DNA of 64,000 bases from Saussurea involucrata (lineage: Eukaryota; Streptophyta; Magnoliopsida; Asterales; Asteraceae). Every line of letters starts with the position of its first letter. Positions within the stretch are counted from its first letter, which is position 1. The stretch lies in the NCBI GenBank assembly GCA_033807775.1, contig CM066314.1:40276001-40340000 (forward strand), read 5' to 3'. Below are positions 35,891-48,750 of the stretch, in pieces. The position numbers and the translations under genes are program-made. The notes under the pieces are model-generated. The model had not been told where the DNA came from. It saw only the letters and a list, made by a program, of their open reading frames with translations, and ran no database searches.

Positions 35891-35945
<55 letters not shown>

Positions 35946-37017
35946 TGCCAAAGTTCATTAGTACCAAAGGTACTAAGAATACAAGATCATCAAACGGTCC
36001 TCACATATAAGACCAATACTTAAAACGGCACTTATTTAAATAAAATGCAATTAAGCACATAACACATCATAATTATTGCATAACCCCAATAAACTCTAAA
36101 AGCGTATTTTGACCACATAGTTTTCACTGATGCAATAATTTAACCAAAACCTCTCTCACCCGTGATTTATTTGTCAATCACTCAAAATCCCCAAATGTGG
36201 GTGTGTCACAAGATATATACCATTCTGTAACATCCCCAGTTCACCGTACACGATATTGTCCGCTTTGCGGATACCCTCTGCATAACAGCATGCCGGCACC
36301 GCTCACGGTTTTGTTCCTGCCCGCACAGGCATACGCAGGACGCACCCAGACCGCACGCCTCATACATCTTAAACAACTGCCGACTTCGATGTCAATAATC
36401 GGTCTGTCGATCCTTCCTTAACCTATCTTTTAACAAGGGTCCTTAACTGAACCTAATTCTTCCAACATAACATAATCTAATTCTTCTCCCATCGTCTTCA
36501 TCTCAACATACTCGTGCAACGTTAATATCCCAGATCACCTTAAAATTCTTTTTTGACGTCGAGGATATTTCCTTCCTACTTCACCATACTACTCAAAACA
36601 AATTGCCAATACCAACGCATTGACGACTTCTATTCCTTTTTTTTCTTGCGTACTATCCAATCACCTAATGTCTTTTGGCTCTTAGGTTCAGGAAATAATT
36701 AATGTCAAAATAGTCTTACCAATTGGTACACGTTCAACTAACGGAATAAGTAAATAATGATTAAGTTATCCTACTTTCACTCAGGAATCTCCAAAGTTTG
36801 TAAACTTCCATTAACTAGGTCAACTTACAAGGTATCTTCCGAACATAATAACTGGTATAGCTAACTTTTAACAAAAGATTGTAGTGCAAAAGACCAGTTA
36901 GTACTACCATTACATAACATACACACTTATATATATATTATTAACAAGGAATGTATCGTAAACTACACCCACTCATTCCTTAACATTTTCAACCGTTCTA
37001 CAAAACGTTGATCCTGT
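34159..37017 (-). other. G2 internal region without recognisable genes
   Basis: It starts with a purine-rich stretch of the element strand (caagttggggagtat at 34159-34173), the likely polypurine tract. The rest is AT-rich with a (TA)n run at 35896-35943. I find no RT, integrase or protease motifs in any frame. The several plus-strand ORFs have no family features. Confidence 0.65.
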
Positions 37018-37734
37018 TTATCTTGAAATATTGAATTTCTTCTTCCGATTTCCGCTATTTTTCAACTTTGGACAATCCCTCCGATAATGACCAGGTTTCG
37101 TGCATTCATAACAAGTTGACTCTTGAATATGACAGTTTTCAATCTTGTGGCCAACTTCTCCACACTTAAAGCATTTCACATACGATTTGGTTTCTTGACG
37201 GGATTCAATACAATGATTCTTAACAAAAGTTTCCGACTTCTGGCAAAGTTCTGATTTATTCTCCCATTTTCTTTTCTCTCCCACGGGAGTTATTTCAACC
37301 CTATTTTCAACCCTATTTTCAACATAAATTCCTTTTCTTCTATCATCAGTATTCAATACTGGATTAACAGGTGGAGTTACAACACTGGTACTCACCTCTG
37401 GCCCATGCAACTTAATGGTATGATCCTTCAGTATGTATATAAACATCTCTTGTTGTTGAGTCAGTGCAGTATTCATAACCCGCATCATGTTTTCCATTAT
37501 ACGAGACTCCATAATAGATTCCGTCATTACCGAATCAGAAGTACCAGTACTTGTTCTATGCTTTTGACTTTCCAATCCTCCTATTAAAGGTTGCCCCGAC
37601 GAACTTTCATGGGTCCCGCCAATTCCAGGTTGTCCCTCCAACCCCCAATCATTTACCGCTCTGTCCTCCAAAGAATTAGAGGACCTTAGTGGCGTATTCA
37701 CCATCGTTCTGCTATAACACCAAAGCATACCCAT
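37018..37734 (-). CDS. G2 gag remnant (N-terminal part and two zinc knuckles)
   Basis: 238 codons from the first Met; the true start may be a Met a few residues in (MVNTPLRSSNS). After a polar N terminus come MENMMRVMNTALTQQQEM, an acidic linker, KRKWENKSE, then two CCHC knuckles: CFKCGEVGHKIENC (about 188) and CYECTKPGHYRRDC (about 208), ending in a basic tail. The capsid core usually found between the coil and the knuckles is missing, so this is a nucleocapsid-like protein at most. Confidence 0.65.
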   Translation of the reverse strand: MGMLWCYSRTMVNTPLRSSNSLEDRAVNDWGLEGQPGIGGTHESSSGQPLIGGLESQKHRTSTGTSDSVMTESIMESRIMENMMRVMNTALTQQQEMFIYILKDHTIKLHGPEVSTSVVTPPVNPVLNTDDRRKGIYVENRVENRVEITPVGEKRKWENKSELCQKSETFVKNHCIESRQETKSYVKCFKCGEVGHKIENCHIQESTCYECTKPGHYRRDCPKLKNSGNRKKKFNISR

Positions 37735-38040
37735 AAGAAATGGTTACATCTACTTAAACATACGAAACATATATTACCGATCGTTAGTCACTGTAACAAT
37801 TTATAAACAAGTATACTCGTATAGTAATATATTCATAATAACAGTAGCTAATTGAGATTGTGAATATATCATACATGAGAATTCTTGTTACCATCGTTAC
37901 AGTACTAATTTCACATATTTCCGTAGACTCTAAGACTATCCCATCTTAGTACTTCTACCCAAATCTCACGAATCATAACTTAATTCATCTCAACTTAAGT
38001 CTAGGTATTTCATCATCATACCTAGTTCGCTTAAACTAAA

Positions 38041-38052
38041 GCTCTGATACCA
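38041..38052 (-). promoter_or_regulatory. G2 primer-binding site (initiator tRNA-Met type)
   Basis: TGGTATCAGAGC on the minus strand, three bases inside the 5' LTR start at 38056. The leader to gag (37735-38040) is AT-rich and featureless. Confidence 0.85.
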
Positions 38053-38055
38053 ATT

Positions 38056-40262
<2,207 letters not shown>

Positions 40263-42240
40263 TGTAACGTCCCAAAAATTACAAGAAAATTTGAATTTTT
40301 TTAAAACATGTATTCCATTATAAAACAACCACTATTTAATAATCCGTAACTCAGTTAAAGTTAATGTCGTCCACTCAAACAGTCAATAGAATTTATGCAG
40401 CGGAAGTGTTATAAATAAAATCTAAAAGTTTAAAAGTGTAAATTTCAACAATTCTCGACGCCCGCGCTTTGTGTGTGTACCGTCAAGCCCGACTGCCGCT
40501 CGCACCTGAAATCACAACATATTGGGAAAACGTAAGCTAAACGCTTAGTGAGTCCTATCACGCACGCAGGTAGCAACCCCACATATATCGCTCCTACTCG
40601 CAAGTAGGTAACATCACCATCACCACGAATATAAACCACATAAGGATTATTGTATAAATACGAACCTCGGTCCCACCGAGTACACAATAATATATTGATA
40701 CAAGCTCAGTCCCACCGAGCCCTCGGTCCCACCGAGCCCCCCAGTCCCACTGAGGTGTACATAAACATAAATAATCCACATATAAATTCAACAAATCACA
40801 ACTATTTATCACATCCCAACTAGTTCACTTAAACACGTAATAACACGTAACACAAAATAACGATACACATGAAATTCCTAACTACGCGGTGAGAGAACTC
40901 ACCTCGTAAGCGCGCCTAGCTCACGAACAACAGTTCAAGCTCCACCAATCCGGGATCACTTCCCAATACCTAAACAAATGTTAAAACGCATTAACACGAG
41001 GTTCGAACCCTAAAACATGACGCACGAACAACTGTCGCTAAAACTACTTTTCTGTCTAACCAAACAGGTCTGTTCGGGGCCTGTTCCGACCTCCCCAAAC
41101 ATAGAAAATCCTCAATCACATTACATCACCAGAAAGTTCTCTGAGTTAGGGTTCCAAGGATATATTATACTCCTCCTAACGATTTTTCTACAGTTTAATA
41201 CGGACTTTACAAAAACGGTTCGCAGAACAGCGAAAACAGAACCTTTCAGTACAAAACGACGATTTGGCCTAAGCTACGTTTCGAACTGGTTTTTGCACAA
41301 AACATAGAAAAGTTACTAGACTCAAAATGGGAACTTTTGGCACCGATTTCACCCCAATCCGTGCCACGAGCAAAACGTTACGGCTTACGCCATACGGTGG
41401 CAGATTACTAACTTCACATGAAATCGTAAGATGGTTTTGCAAAACGACTAGGCGGTTTCGGGCCAAGACCACAGCGGTCTTAGGGTTCCACCAGGTGGTT
41501 TTTAGGGTTTAGGCCGCGGCCGCGGCCCCACCCACTGCCACCTCCGGCAGTGGGGCACGGCGGCGGCGGCGTTTTTCGGCGGTGATCACACGCACCCGCA
41601 CCCACACTACCCTCTCGCACCACCGTCCTCCTCTCTCTCGATCACCCTAATCGTGCACCCACTCACACACACCACCACAACCGTCCACCCACGGCCACCA
41701 CAGCGGCGGTGGTGGCTTCGCCGGAAAATGAAAAGAAAAAGGAAAAGGAACGAGGGTTTACCTTACGGCGAAGCGGCGGCGTTTTCTACACTCCTCCGGC
41801 GGTAGTGGCAGCGGCGAAGGGTGGTTGCCGTCGTGCTCTCCCTCCCTCTCCTCTCGCCGGCGACCTCTCCCTCTTTCCCTCTCGATTTCTTTCTTTCTCT
41901 CTCTCTCTTCGATTACTCTCTCTCTAGCTTTCTTCTTGGCCGAACACACAACAAGGGGGGGAATGGGGAAAAGGTTTTTGGGAGTTGCTTAAGTGAAAAA
42001 TGAAAGGGGTGAGGGAAGGGGATCGGTCATATGGCTGGTCCCATGCATAAGTTTGGTGCATTGACCCAAATGGCCCCTCAACCTCCTTTCCTTGCATAAA
42101 ACCCAAAACGAGTTGACCCCGTTAACTCTTTGTCCCATTTCGTCTAATTCTGCTAACGAACACCAAGCTAGGGAGAAGATTTTAAAAAGAAATTAATAAA
42201 AATAATAAAGTAAAAGGCATACCGGAGTGCGGGCTTTACA
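40263..42240 (-). repeat. G4 3' LTR (1978 bp)
   Basis: It contains a GC-rich segment (41510-41860) with cggcggcgg and a ccactgccacctccggcagtgg hairpin region, and a CT-rich tract (41885-41935). It carries a single short block of cagtcccaccgag words at 40700-40755. The purine tract of the element strand follows (42241-42256). Confidence 0.9.
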
Positions 42241-42257
42241 ACTCTCCCCCGCTTGAA

Positions 42258-45015
42258 TTAGACTTCGTCCTCGAAGTCTTGACTGACGAAAAGCTCGGGA
42301 TAATTCTCACGCATCTCCGCTTCAGGCTCCCATGTCCACTCTGAACCCTTCCGGTGTTGCCATTGCACCTTCACTAACCCAATGACTTTGTTGCGCAGAT
42401 TTTTCGTCTTCCTCTCAATGACAGCTATCGGTTTCTCCACGTAGTTGAGCCTCTCGTCAATCTGAATGTCCTCGAGGGGGATCACTGCAGCCTCGTCCAC
42501 TACACACTTCCGTAATTGAGAAACATGGAAGGTGTCGTGAATCAAGCTCAGTTCTTCAGGTAGCTCTAAACGGTAAGCTACCTTCCCCACACGGGCGATA
42601 ATTCGGTAAGGCCCAATATAATGAGGCCCTAGCTTCCCTCGCTTACGAAACCGGATCACCCCTTTCCAGGGTGAAACCTTCAACAACACATAATCGCCCA
42701 CCTGAAACTCCAAGTCTGGTCGCCTTTTGTCGGCGTAGCTCTTCTGTCGACTCTGAGCAGTAACCAAACGATCCCGCACCATCTGTATCATCTCGGTCGT
42801 CTTTAATACAATGTCGGTGCTCCCTAACACCCGATGACCAACCTCGCCCCAACAGACGGGCGTCCTGCACTTCCTACCATACAACAACTCGTACGGCGGC
42901 ATGCCAATACTAGAGTGATAGCTGTTGTTGTAGGAGAATTCTGCCAAAGGTAGGTACTGATCCCAACTACCTCCAAAATCGATGACACAAACTCGAAGCA
43001 TATCCTCGAGGGTCTGAATGGTTCGCTCGCTCTGTCCGTCCGTCTGTGGATGAAAGGTCGTGCTAAAGTGTAACCGTGTACCCATCTCAGACTGAAACTT
43101 CTCCTAAAACCGGGAGGTAAAACGGGTGTCTCTGTCGGAGACGATCGAAACTGGCACCCCGTGCCTGGCCACGATCTCACGTACAAATACCTCCGCAAGT
43201 TTCTCCGTCGAGGAGCTCTCCCTGATGGCCAAGAGGTGCGCACTCTTGGTCAGACGGTCTACGATCACCCAAATGGCATCGTTCCCCCGGGGAGTCCTTG
43301 GGAGTTTTGTTATGAAATCCATTGTAATCTTTTCCCATTTCCAAACCGGGACCTCCAACGGTTGTAATTTCCCATGTGGTCGTTGATGTTCCGCTATGAC
43401 CTTCCGACAGGTCATACATACCTCAACACATCTAGCAACATCCCGCTTCATGCCGGGCCACCAGTAACCTTCACGCAAGTCTCTGTACCTCTTTGTAGCT
43501 CCCGGGTGAATCGAGAACTTGGACTTATGCGCCTCATCCATTAGTACCTGCCGGTTCCCACCGATGAATGGAACCCAAACCCTACCATGTCGAGTTAACA
43601 ACCCCCGACTATCACGAACAAAATTCGGGATTTCCCCCGGCACTCTTTCGCGCTTTGCATTTTCCTCCAAGACAGCCACCTCCTGAGCGCTTCCTATCGA
43701 CTCCAGGATAGGTGTAACCACTGTCAACCGCTGACATAGTCCCCTCAAAGGCTCACCGACTGGATGTCGGCTGAGTGCGTCCGCGACCACGTTCGCTTTA
43801 CCCGGGTGGTAAAGTATCTCGCAGTCATAATCCTTAACCACGTCGAGCCACCTTCGCTGACGTATATTAAGGTTCTGTTGATTCATCAAGTACTTGAGGC
43901 TCTTATGGTCAGTGTAGATCGTACACTTGACACCATAGAGATAGTGTCTCCAAATTTTAAGGGCAAACACTACCGCCCCCAACTCCAGGTCGTGAGTCGG
44001 GTAATTCGCTTCGTGAGGCTTCAGCTGTCTAGAAGCGTAGGCTATGACCTTGCCGCGCTGCATAAGCACGGCACCCAAACCCTGATGTGAGGCGTCACAA
44101 TATACTACCAGATCCTCCATACCCTCAGGCAAGGTTAACACATGAGCCTCGCACAAACGCCTGCGTAGCTCCTCGAACGCCTTCTGTTGTTCTTCACCCC
44201 AACTGAAAGCCGCAAATTTCTTCGTCAACCGCGTCATAGGCAACGCGATCTTGGAGAAATCCTGAATAAACCTTCGATAATACCCCCACCAATCCCAGAA
44301 AGCTTCGCACCTCGGTAGAAGTCTTCGGCACCTCCCACCTCATCACCGCTGAAATCTTAGCTGGGTCGACCATAATACCATCCTGGTTCACGACATGTCC
44401 TAGGAACTGGACCTCTCGTAACCAGAACTCGCACTTGGAAATCTTAGCATATAACTTCTCTCGCCTCAAAACTTCCAACACTTCTCGAAGATGCATCTCG
44501 TGCTCCTCCTCAGTCTTTGAATACACCAGGATATCATCGCTGAACACAATCACCGACCGGTCCAACATCGGACTACACACTCGGTTCATGAGGTCCATGA
44601 ACGCTGCAGGTGAATTGGTGAGCCCAAAAGGCATCACCACAAACTCGTAATGGCCGTACCGCGTACGGAAGGCCGTCTTCTCCGTGTCCTCACTCCTGAC
44701 CCGCATCTGGTGGTACCCCGACCGTAAATCAATCTTAGAGAACCACGAGGCTCCCTGAAGCTGGTCGAATAAATCGTCAATCCTTGGTGTAAGCTTATTC
44801 AGCTCCCGGTAATCTATGCACATCCGCTGTGACCCGTCCCTCTTCTTGACGAATAAGATAGGTGCTCCCCACGGCGAACAGCTCGGTCTGATGAACTCCT
44901 TTTCGAGAAGTTCCTGCAACTGGGCGTACAGCTCTTTCATTTCCGGTGGGGCCAGGCGATAGGGTGCCTTGGCCACCGGAGCAACTCCCGGAATCAAGTC
45001 GATGCGGAACTCCAC
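42258..45015 (-). pseudogene. G4 pol: RT, RNase H, integrase, chromodomain-like end
   Basis: RT starts MEFRIDLIPGVAP (45015) and has VIVFSDDILVYS. A short in-frame loss removes residues in ELNKLTPRIDDL, where relatives have a longer ELNKRTIKNKYPLPRIDDL. A frameshift near 44285 (extra G in a G run) separates it from RNase H (YCDASHQGLG) and the integrase HHCC and core (43104-44243). A TAG at 43104, where Trp is usual after TSRF, separates the last part: DGQSERTIQT, the GPF/Y-like region, and a chromodomain-like end (KVQWQHRKGSEWTWE). Confidence 0.88.
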
Positions 45016-45456
45016 CCGTCGCTCGAGAGGTATCCCCGGTAACTCCTCGGAAATACGTCAACACACTCCCATACCACGGGCACATCCTTCGTAGTCTTCT
45101 TCTTCTCGTCGACGCGCGTGTCGACCACATACGCCAAAAATCCATGACTACTGTGCTGCAAGCACCTTCGAGCCCTCGCGGCCGAACGTACCGCTGAGGT
45201 CCGTCTGGGCGAGTCGCCCTGAACCAGCAATTCTCCCCCGCTTGGGGTTCTAACTCGCACTTGCTTGCGACGACAACCAATCTCAGCATCAAAAGCATCC
45301 TACCACTCCATGCTCACAATCCCGCACCACGATCGGAAACAAAACAATAAGAAAATCTCACACTAGAGATTTCCAGAGTGCATCCCCGATACACGTCAGT
45401 GACCGTCAAGGTCCTATCATCAGCAACCTCGACTACGAGAGGACATCCTAACCGTC
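45016..45456 (-). pseudogene. G4 protease/RT connecting region, several frameshifts
   Basis: Protein similarity to the G1 stretch between protease and RT can be followed only by switching between frames (for example PRSYRGYLSSD in one frame and EELPGIPLERR in another). No single frame is open. Part of the broken G4 polyprotein. Confidence 0.6.
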
Positions 45457-45738
45457 CTACGACTCGGCCCAACCTCCCGCTAAAAGCGCGAGACACAATG
45501 AATGAGTAGTCCCGCTATCAAACATCACTACAGCAGGCATCGAGTTAACTAGGAGCGTACATGTCACTACTTTAGGCGTAGCTCGTGCCTCCTCCACTCC
45601 CAGTTGACGAACTCTACCTCGAGCCGCCTCCCCAATAGTATGCGTCACCTCAGTCGCAACCATCTTACAAATCCGTTCAGCCGTAAATCCAGTGCCATCA
45701 TCTGAATCAGCAGTGTTATTCCTCCTTGTGATGGCCAT
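45457..45738 (-). pseudogene. G4 gag N terminus fused to protease
   Basis: 93 codons. The start is MAITRRNNTADSDDG, a gag-like N terminus, then after about 40 residues the retropepsin region VVTCTLLVNSMP and VMFDSGTTHSL. The capsid and zinc-knuckle parts of gag that normally lie between are absent, and the 0.8 kb upstream to the LTR (45739-46541) has no gag. Gag was therefore lost by an internal deletion. Confidence 0.7.
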
Positions 45739-46541
45739 TCTCGATAAATATTACAATGATTTATTGGCACCCACTAAACCCCGCTAATTACGCTTACACT
45801 CAACTCCTCGGATTCTCCGTGACTCTCCCCGACTCGAGCACGGATCCTGTGCTTCAGATAGTAGGAGCTCTACTACTACCCTTCACACCTATCCTTACTC
45901 GTTTCAAGTCCTGTCCAAGAGTGTCCAAGTAGTTTCTTACCAACAAATAAACCCATATGCCCGTACCAGCATATGCGTACACTCTTCCTAGCTCCCTAGG
46001 AAACATCATATCACCCCACTACCCTTGCTAGGACGGAATCCCCACTAACCCTGACGAGTCGCCTCGCGAATGCACAGTCGTATACAGTGTAAAACCAAAT
46101 AGACGTTCGAATAAGAGATTCTATCCTAGAACGGTTGGACTCAAACAAGAGCTGCGCAATAGAACTAAATCAAGCATTCTAAGGCTATTCGGTTCCTACT
46201 ACATACAACCTATAGTGCATTCACGTAACAACCTATCAAGGCTAGCATGAATTCCTAATAGCAAGTAACAAGTATACAGTACCATAAAGTCCACATAAGC
46301 AATCTAGCATGCATACATTATGCCTAGAAAGCGATAGATACACTAAGTTCCTTACCTTCCCAGTTGGCGTCGGCTGACTGTACACACTGCGCCCGCGATC
46401 ACCGCGTCCCACACGGGTTTTCTCTTTTCATTTAATTTTAAAAGATTTTAGTAAAAGAATTTAAAGATCTCTTAACCGAAACTTGAGACCAAACACACCG
46501 AGGTGTGCTTGATTCACTCAAGTTGTGCTCTGATACCAAGT
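45739..46541 (-). other. G4 leader and primer-binding site
   Basis: The primer-site word gctctgatacca is at 46528-46539 (minus: TGGTATCAGAGC), two to three bases inside the LTR. The remaining leader is unusually long and has no coding frame with family features. Confidence 0.7.
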
Positions 46542-48618
46542 TGTAACGTCCCAAAAATTACAAGAAAATTTGAATTTTTTTTAAAACATGTATTCCATTA
46601 TAAAACAACCACTATTTTTTTTTAAAACATGTATTCCACTCAAACAGTCAATAGAATTTATGCAGCGGAAGTGTTATAAATAAAATCTAAAAGTTTAAAA
46701 GTGTAAATTTCAACAATTCTCGACGCCCGCGCTTTGTGTGTGTACCGTCAAACCCGACTGTCGCTCGCACCTGAAATCACAACATATTGGGAAAAGGTAA
46801 GCTAAATGCTTAGTGAGTCCTATCACGCACGCAGGTAGCAACCCCACGTATATCGCTCCTACTCGCAAGTAGGTAACATCACCATCACCACGAATATAAA
46901 CCACATAAGGATTATTGTATAAATACGAACCTCGGTCCCACCGAGTACACAAAAATATATTGATACAAGCTCAGTCCCACCGAGCCCTCGGTCCCACCGA
47001 GTATAGATAATATAGTTGTACTAGCTCAGTCCCACCGAGCCCTCGGTCCTACCGAGTATAGATAATATAGTTGTACTAGCTCAGTCCCACCGAGCCCTCG
47101 GTCCCACCGAGCCCTCCAGTCCCACTGAGGTGTACATAAACATAAATAATCCACATATAAATTCAACAAATCACAACTATTTATCACATCCCAACTAGTT
47201 CACTTAAACACGTAATAACACGTAACACAAAATAACGATACACATGAAATTCCTAACTACGCGGTGAGAGAACTCACCTCGTAAGCGCGCCTAGCTCACG
47301 AACAACAGTTCAAGCTCCACCAATCCAGGATCACTTCCCAATACCTAAACAAATGTTAAAACGCTTTAACACGAGGTCCGAACCCTAAAACATGACGCAC
47401 GAACAACTGTCGCTAAAACTACTTTTCTGTCTAACCAAACAGGTCTGTTCGGGACCTGTTCCGACCTCCCCAAACACAGAAAATCCTCAATCACATTACA
47501 TCACCAGAAAGTGCTCTGAGTTAGGGTTCCAAGGATATATTATACTCCTCCTAACAATTTTTCTACAGTTTAATACGGACTTTACAAAAACGGTTCGCAG
47601 AACAGCGAAAACAGAACCTTTCAGTACAAAACGACGATTTGGCCTAAGCTACATTCCGAACTGGTTTTTTCACAAAACATAGAAAAGTTACTAGACTCAA
47701 AATGGGAACTTTTGGCACCGATTTCACCCCAATCCGTGCCACGAGTAAAACGTTACGGCTTACGCCATACGGTGGAAGATTACTAACTTCACATGAAATC
47801 GTAAGATGGTTTTGCAAAACGATTAGGCGGTTTCGGGCCAAGACCACAGCGGTCTTAGGGTTACACCAGGTGGTTTTTAGGGTTTAGGCTGCGGCCCCAC
47901 CCACTGCCACCTCCGGCAGTGGGGCACGGCGGCGGCGGCGTTTTCCGGCGGTGATCACACGCACCCGCACCCACACTACCCTCTCGCACCACCGTCCTCC
48001 TCTCTCTCGATCACCCTAATCGTGCACCCACTCACACACACCACCACAGCCGTCCACCCACGGCCACCACAGCGGCGGCATGCGGCGGTGGTGGCTTCGC
48101 CGGAAAATGAAAAGAAAAAGGAAAAGGAACGAGGGTTTACCTTACGGCGAAGCGGCGGCGTTTTCTACACTCCTCCGGCGGTAGTGGCAGCGGCGAAGGG
48201 TGGTTGCCGTCGTGCTCTCCCTCCCTCTCCTCTCGCCGGCGACCTCTCCCTCTTTCCCTCTCGATTTCTTTCTTTCTCTCTCTCTCTTCGATTACTCTCT
48301 CTCTAGCTTTCTTCTTGGCCGAACACACAACAAGGGGGGAATGGGGAAAAGGTTTTTGGGAGTTGCTTAAGTGAAAAACGAAAGGGGTGAGGGAAGGGGA
48401 TCGGTCATATGGCTGGTCCCATGCATAAGTTTGGTGCATTGACCCAAATGGCCCCTCAACCTCCTTTCCTTGCATAAAACCCAAAACGAGTTGACCCCGT
48501 TAACTTTTTGTCCCATTTCGTCTAATTCTGCTAACGAACACCAAGCTAGGGAGAAGATTTTAAAAAGAAATTAATAAAAGTAATAAAGAAAAAGGCATAC
48601 CGGAGTGCGGGCTTTACA
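46542..48618 (-). repeat. G4 5' LTR (2077 bp)
   Basis: It matches the 3' LTR but is about 100 bp longer, mainly through extra copies of a ~57-bp unit (agctcagtcccaccgagcc ... ttgtact) at about 46970-47115. A short T-rich rearrangement also occurs at 46610-46640. Confidence 0.9.
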
Positions 48619-48750
48619 TTATAACTCCACAAAACCCATTAACGTAACTTATTCGGGGTTGAACTCTATAATTAATCAATCACATTATAAACCATAATTT
48701 ATTAATAAAATCCATCTTAATATTTTATACCCAAAAATCGAGATGTTACA
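48619..48750 (-). repeat. G2 5' LTR, second part
   Basis: Resumes ttataactccac after G4 and ends gatgttaca. It matches the stretch ending at 34158. Confidence 0.9.

Larger units (their letters stand above)
40263..48618 (-). mobile_element. G4: decayed Ty3/gypsy chromovirus-like element
   Basis: LTR ends are TGTAACGTCCC .. GGGCTTTACA. The target duplication ttata lies at 40258-40262 and 48619-48623, within the G2 5' LTR. Minus strand: the primer site lies at about 46528-46539, then an abbreviated gag-protease ORF and a pol broken by shifts and stops. G4 resembles G1 in protein sequence but is a distinct, more GC-rich family. Confidence 0.9.

Noticed and set aside
41709..41949. GC-rich ORFs in the G4 LTR that look like a captured gene
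   Set aside because: Both strands give Arg/Glu- or Ser/Leu-rich text from CT and cgg repeats. The same text is in both LTRs, so it is LTR sequence.
48137..48484. 115-codon minus-strand ORF
   Set aside because: It is inside the G4 5' LTR, and a shorter broken version sits at the same place in the other LTR. There is no domain content.
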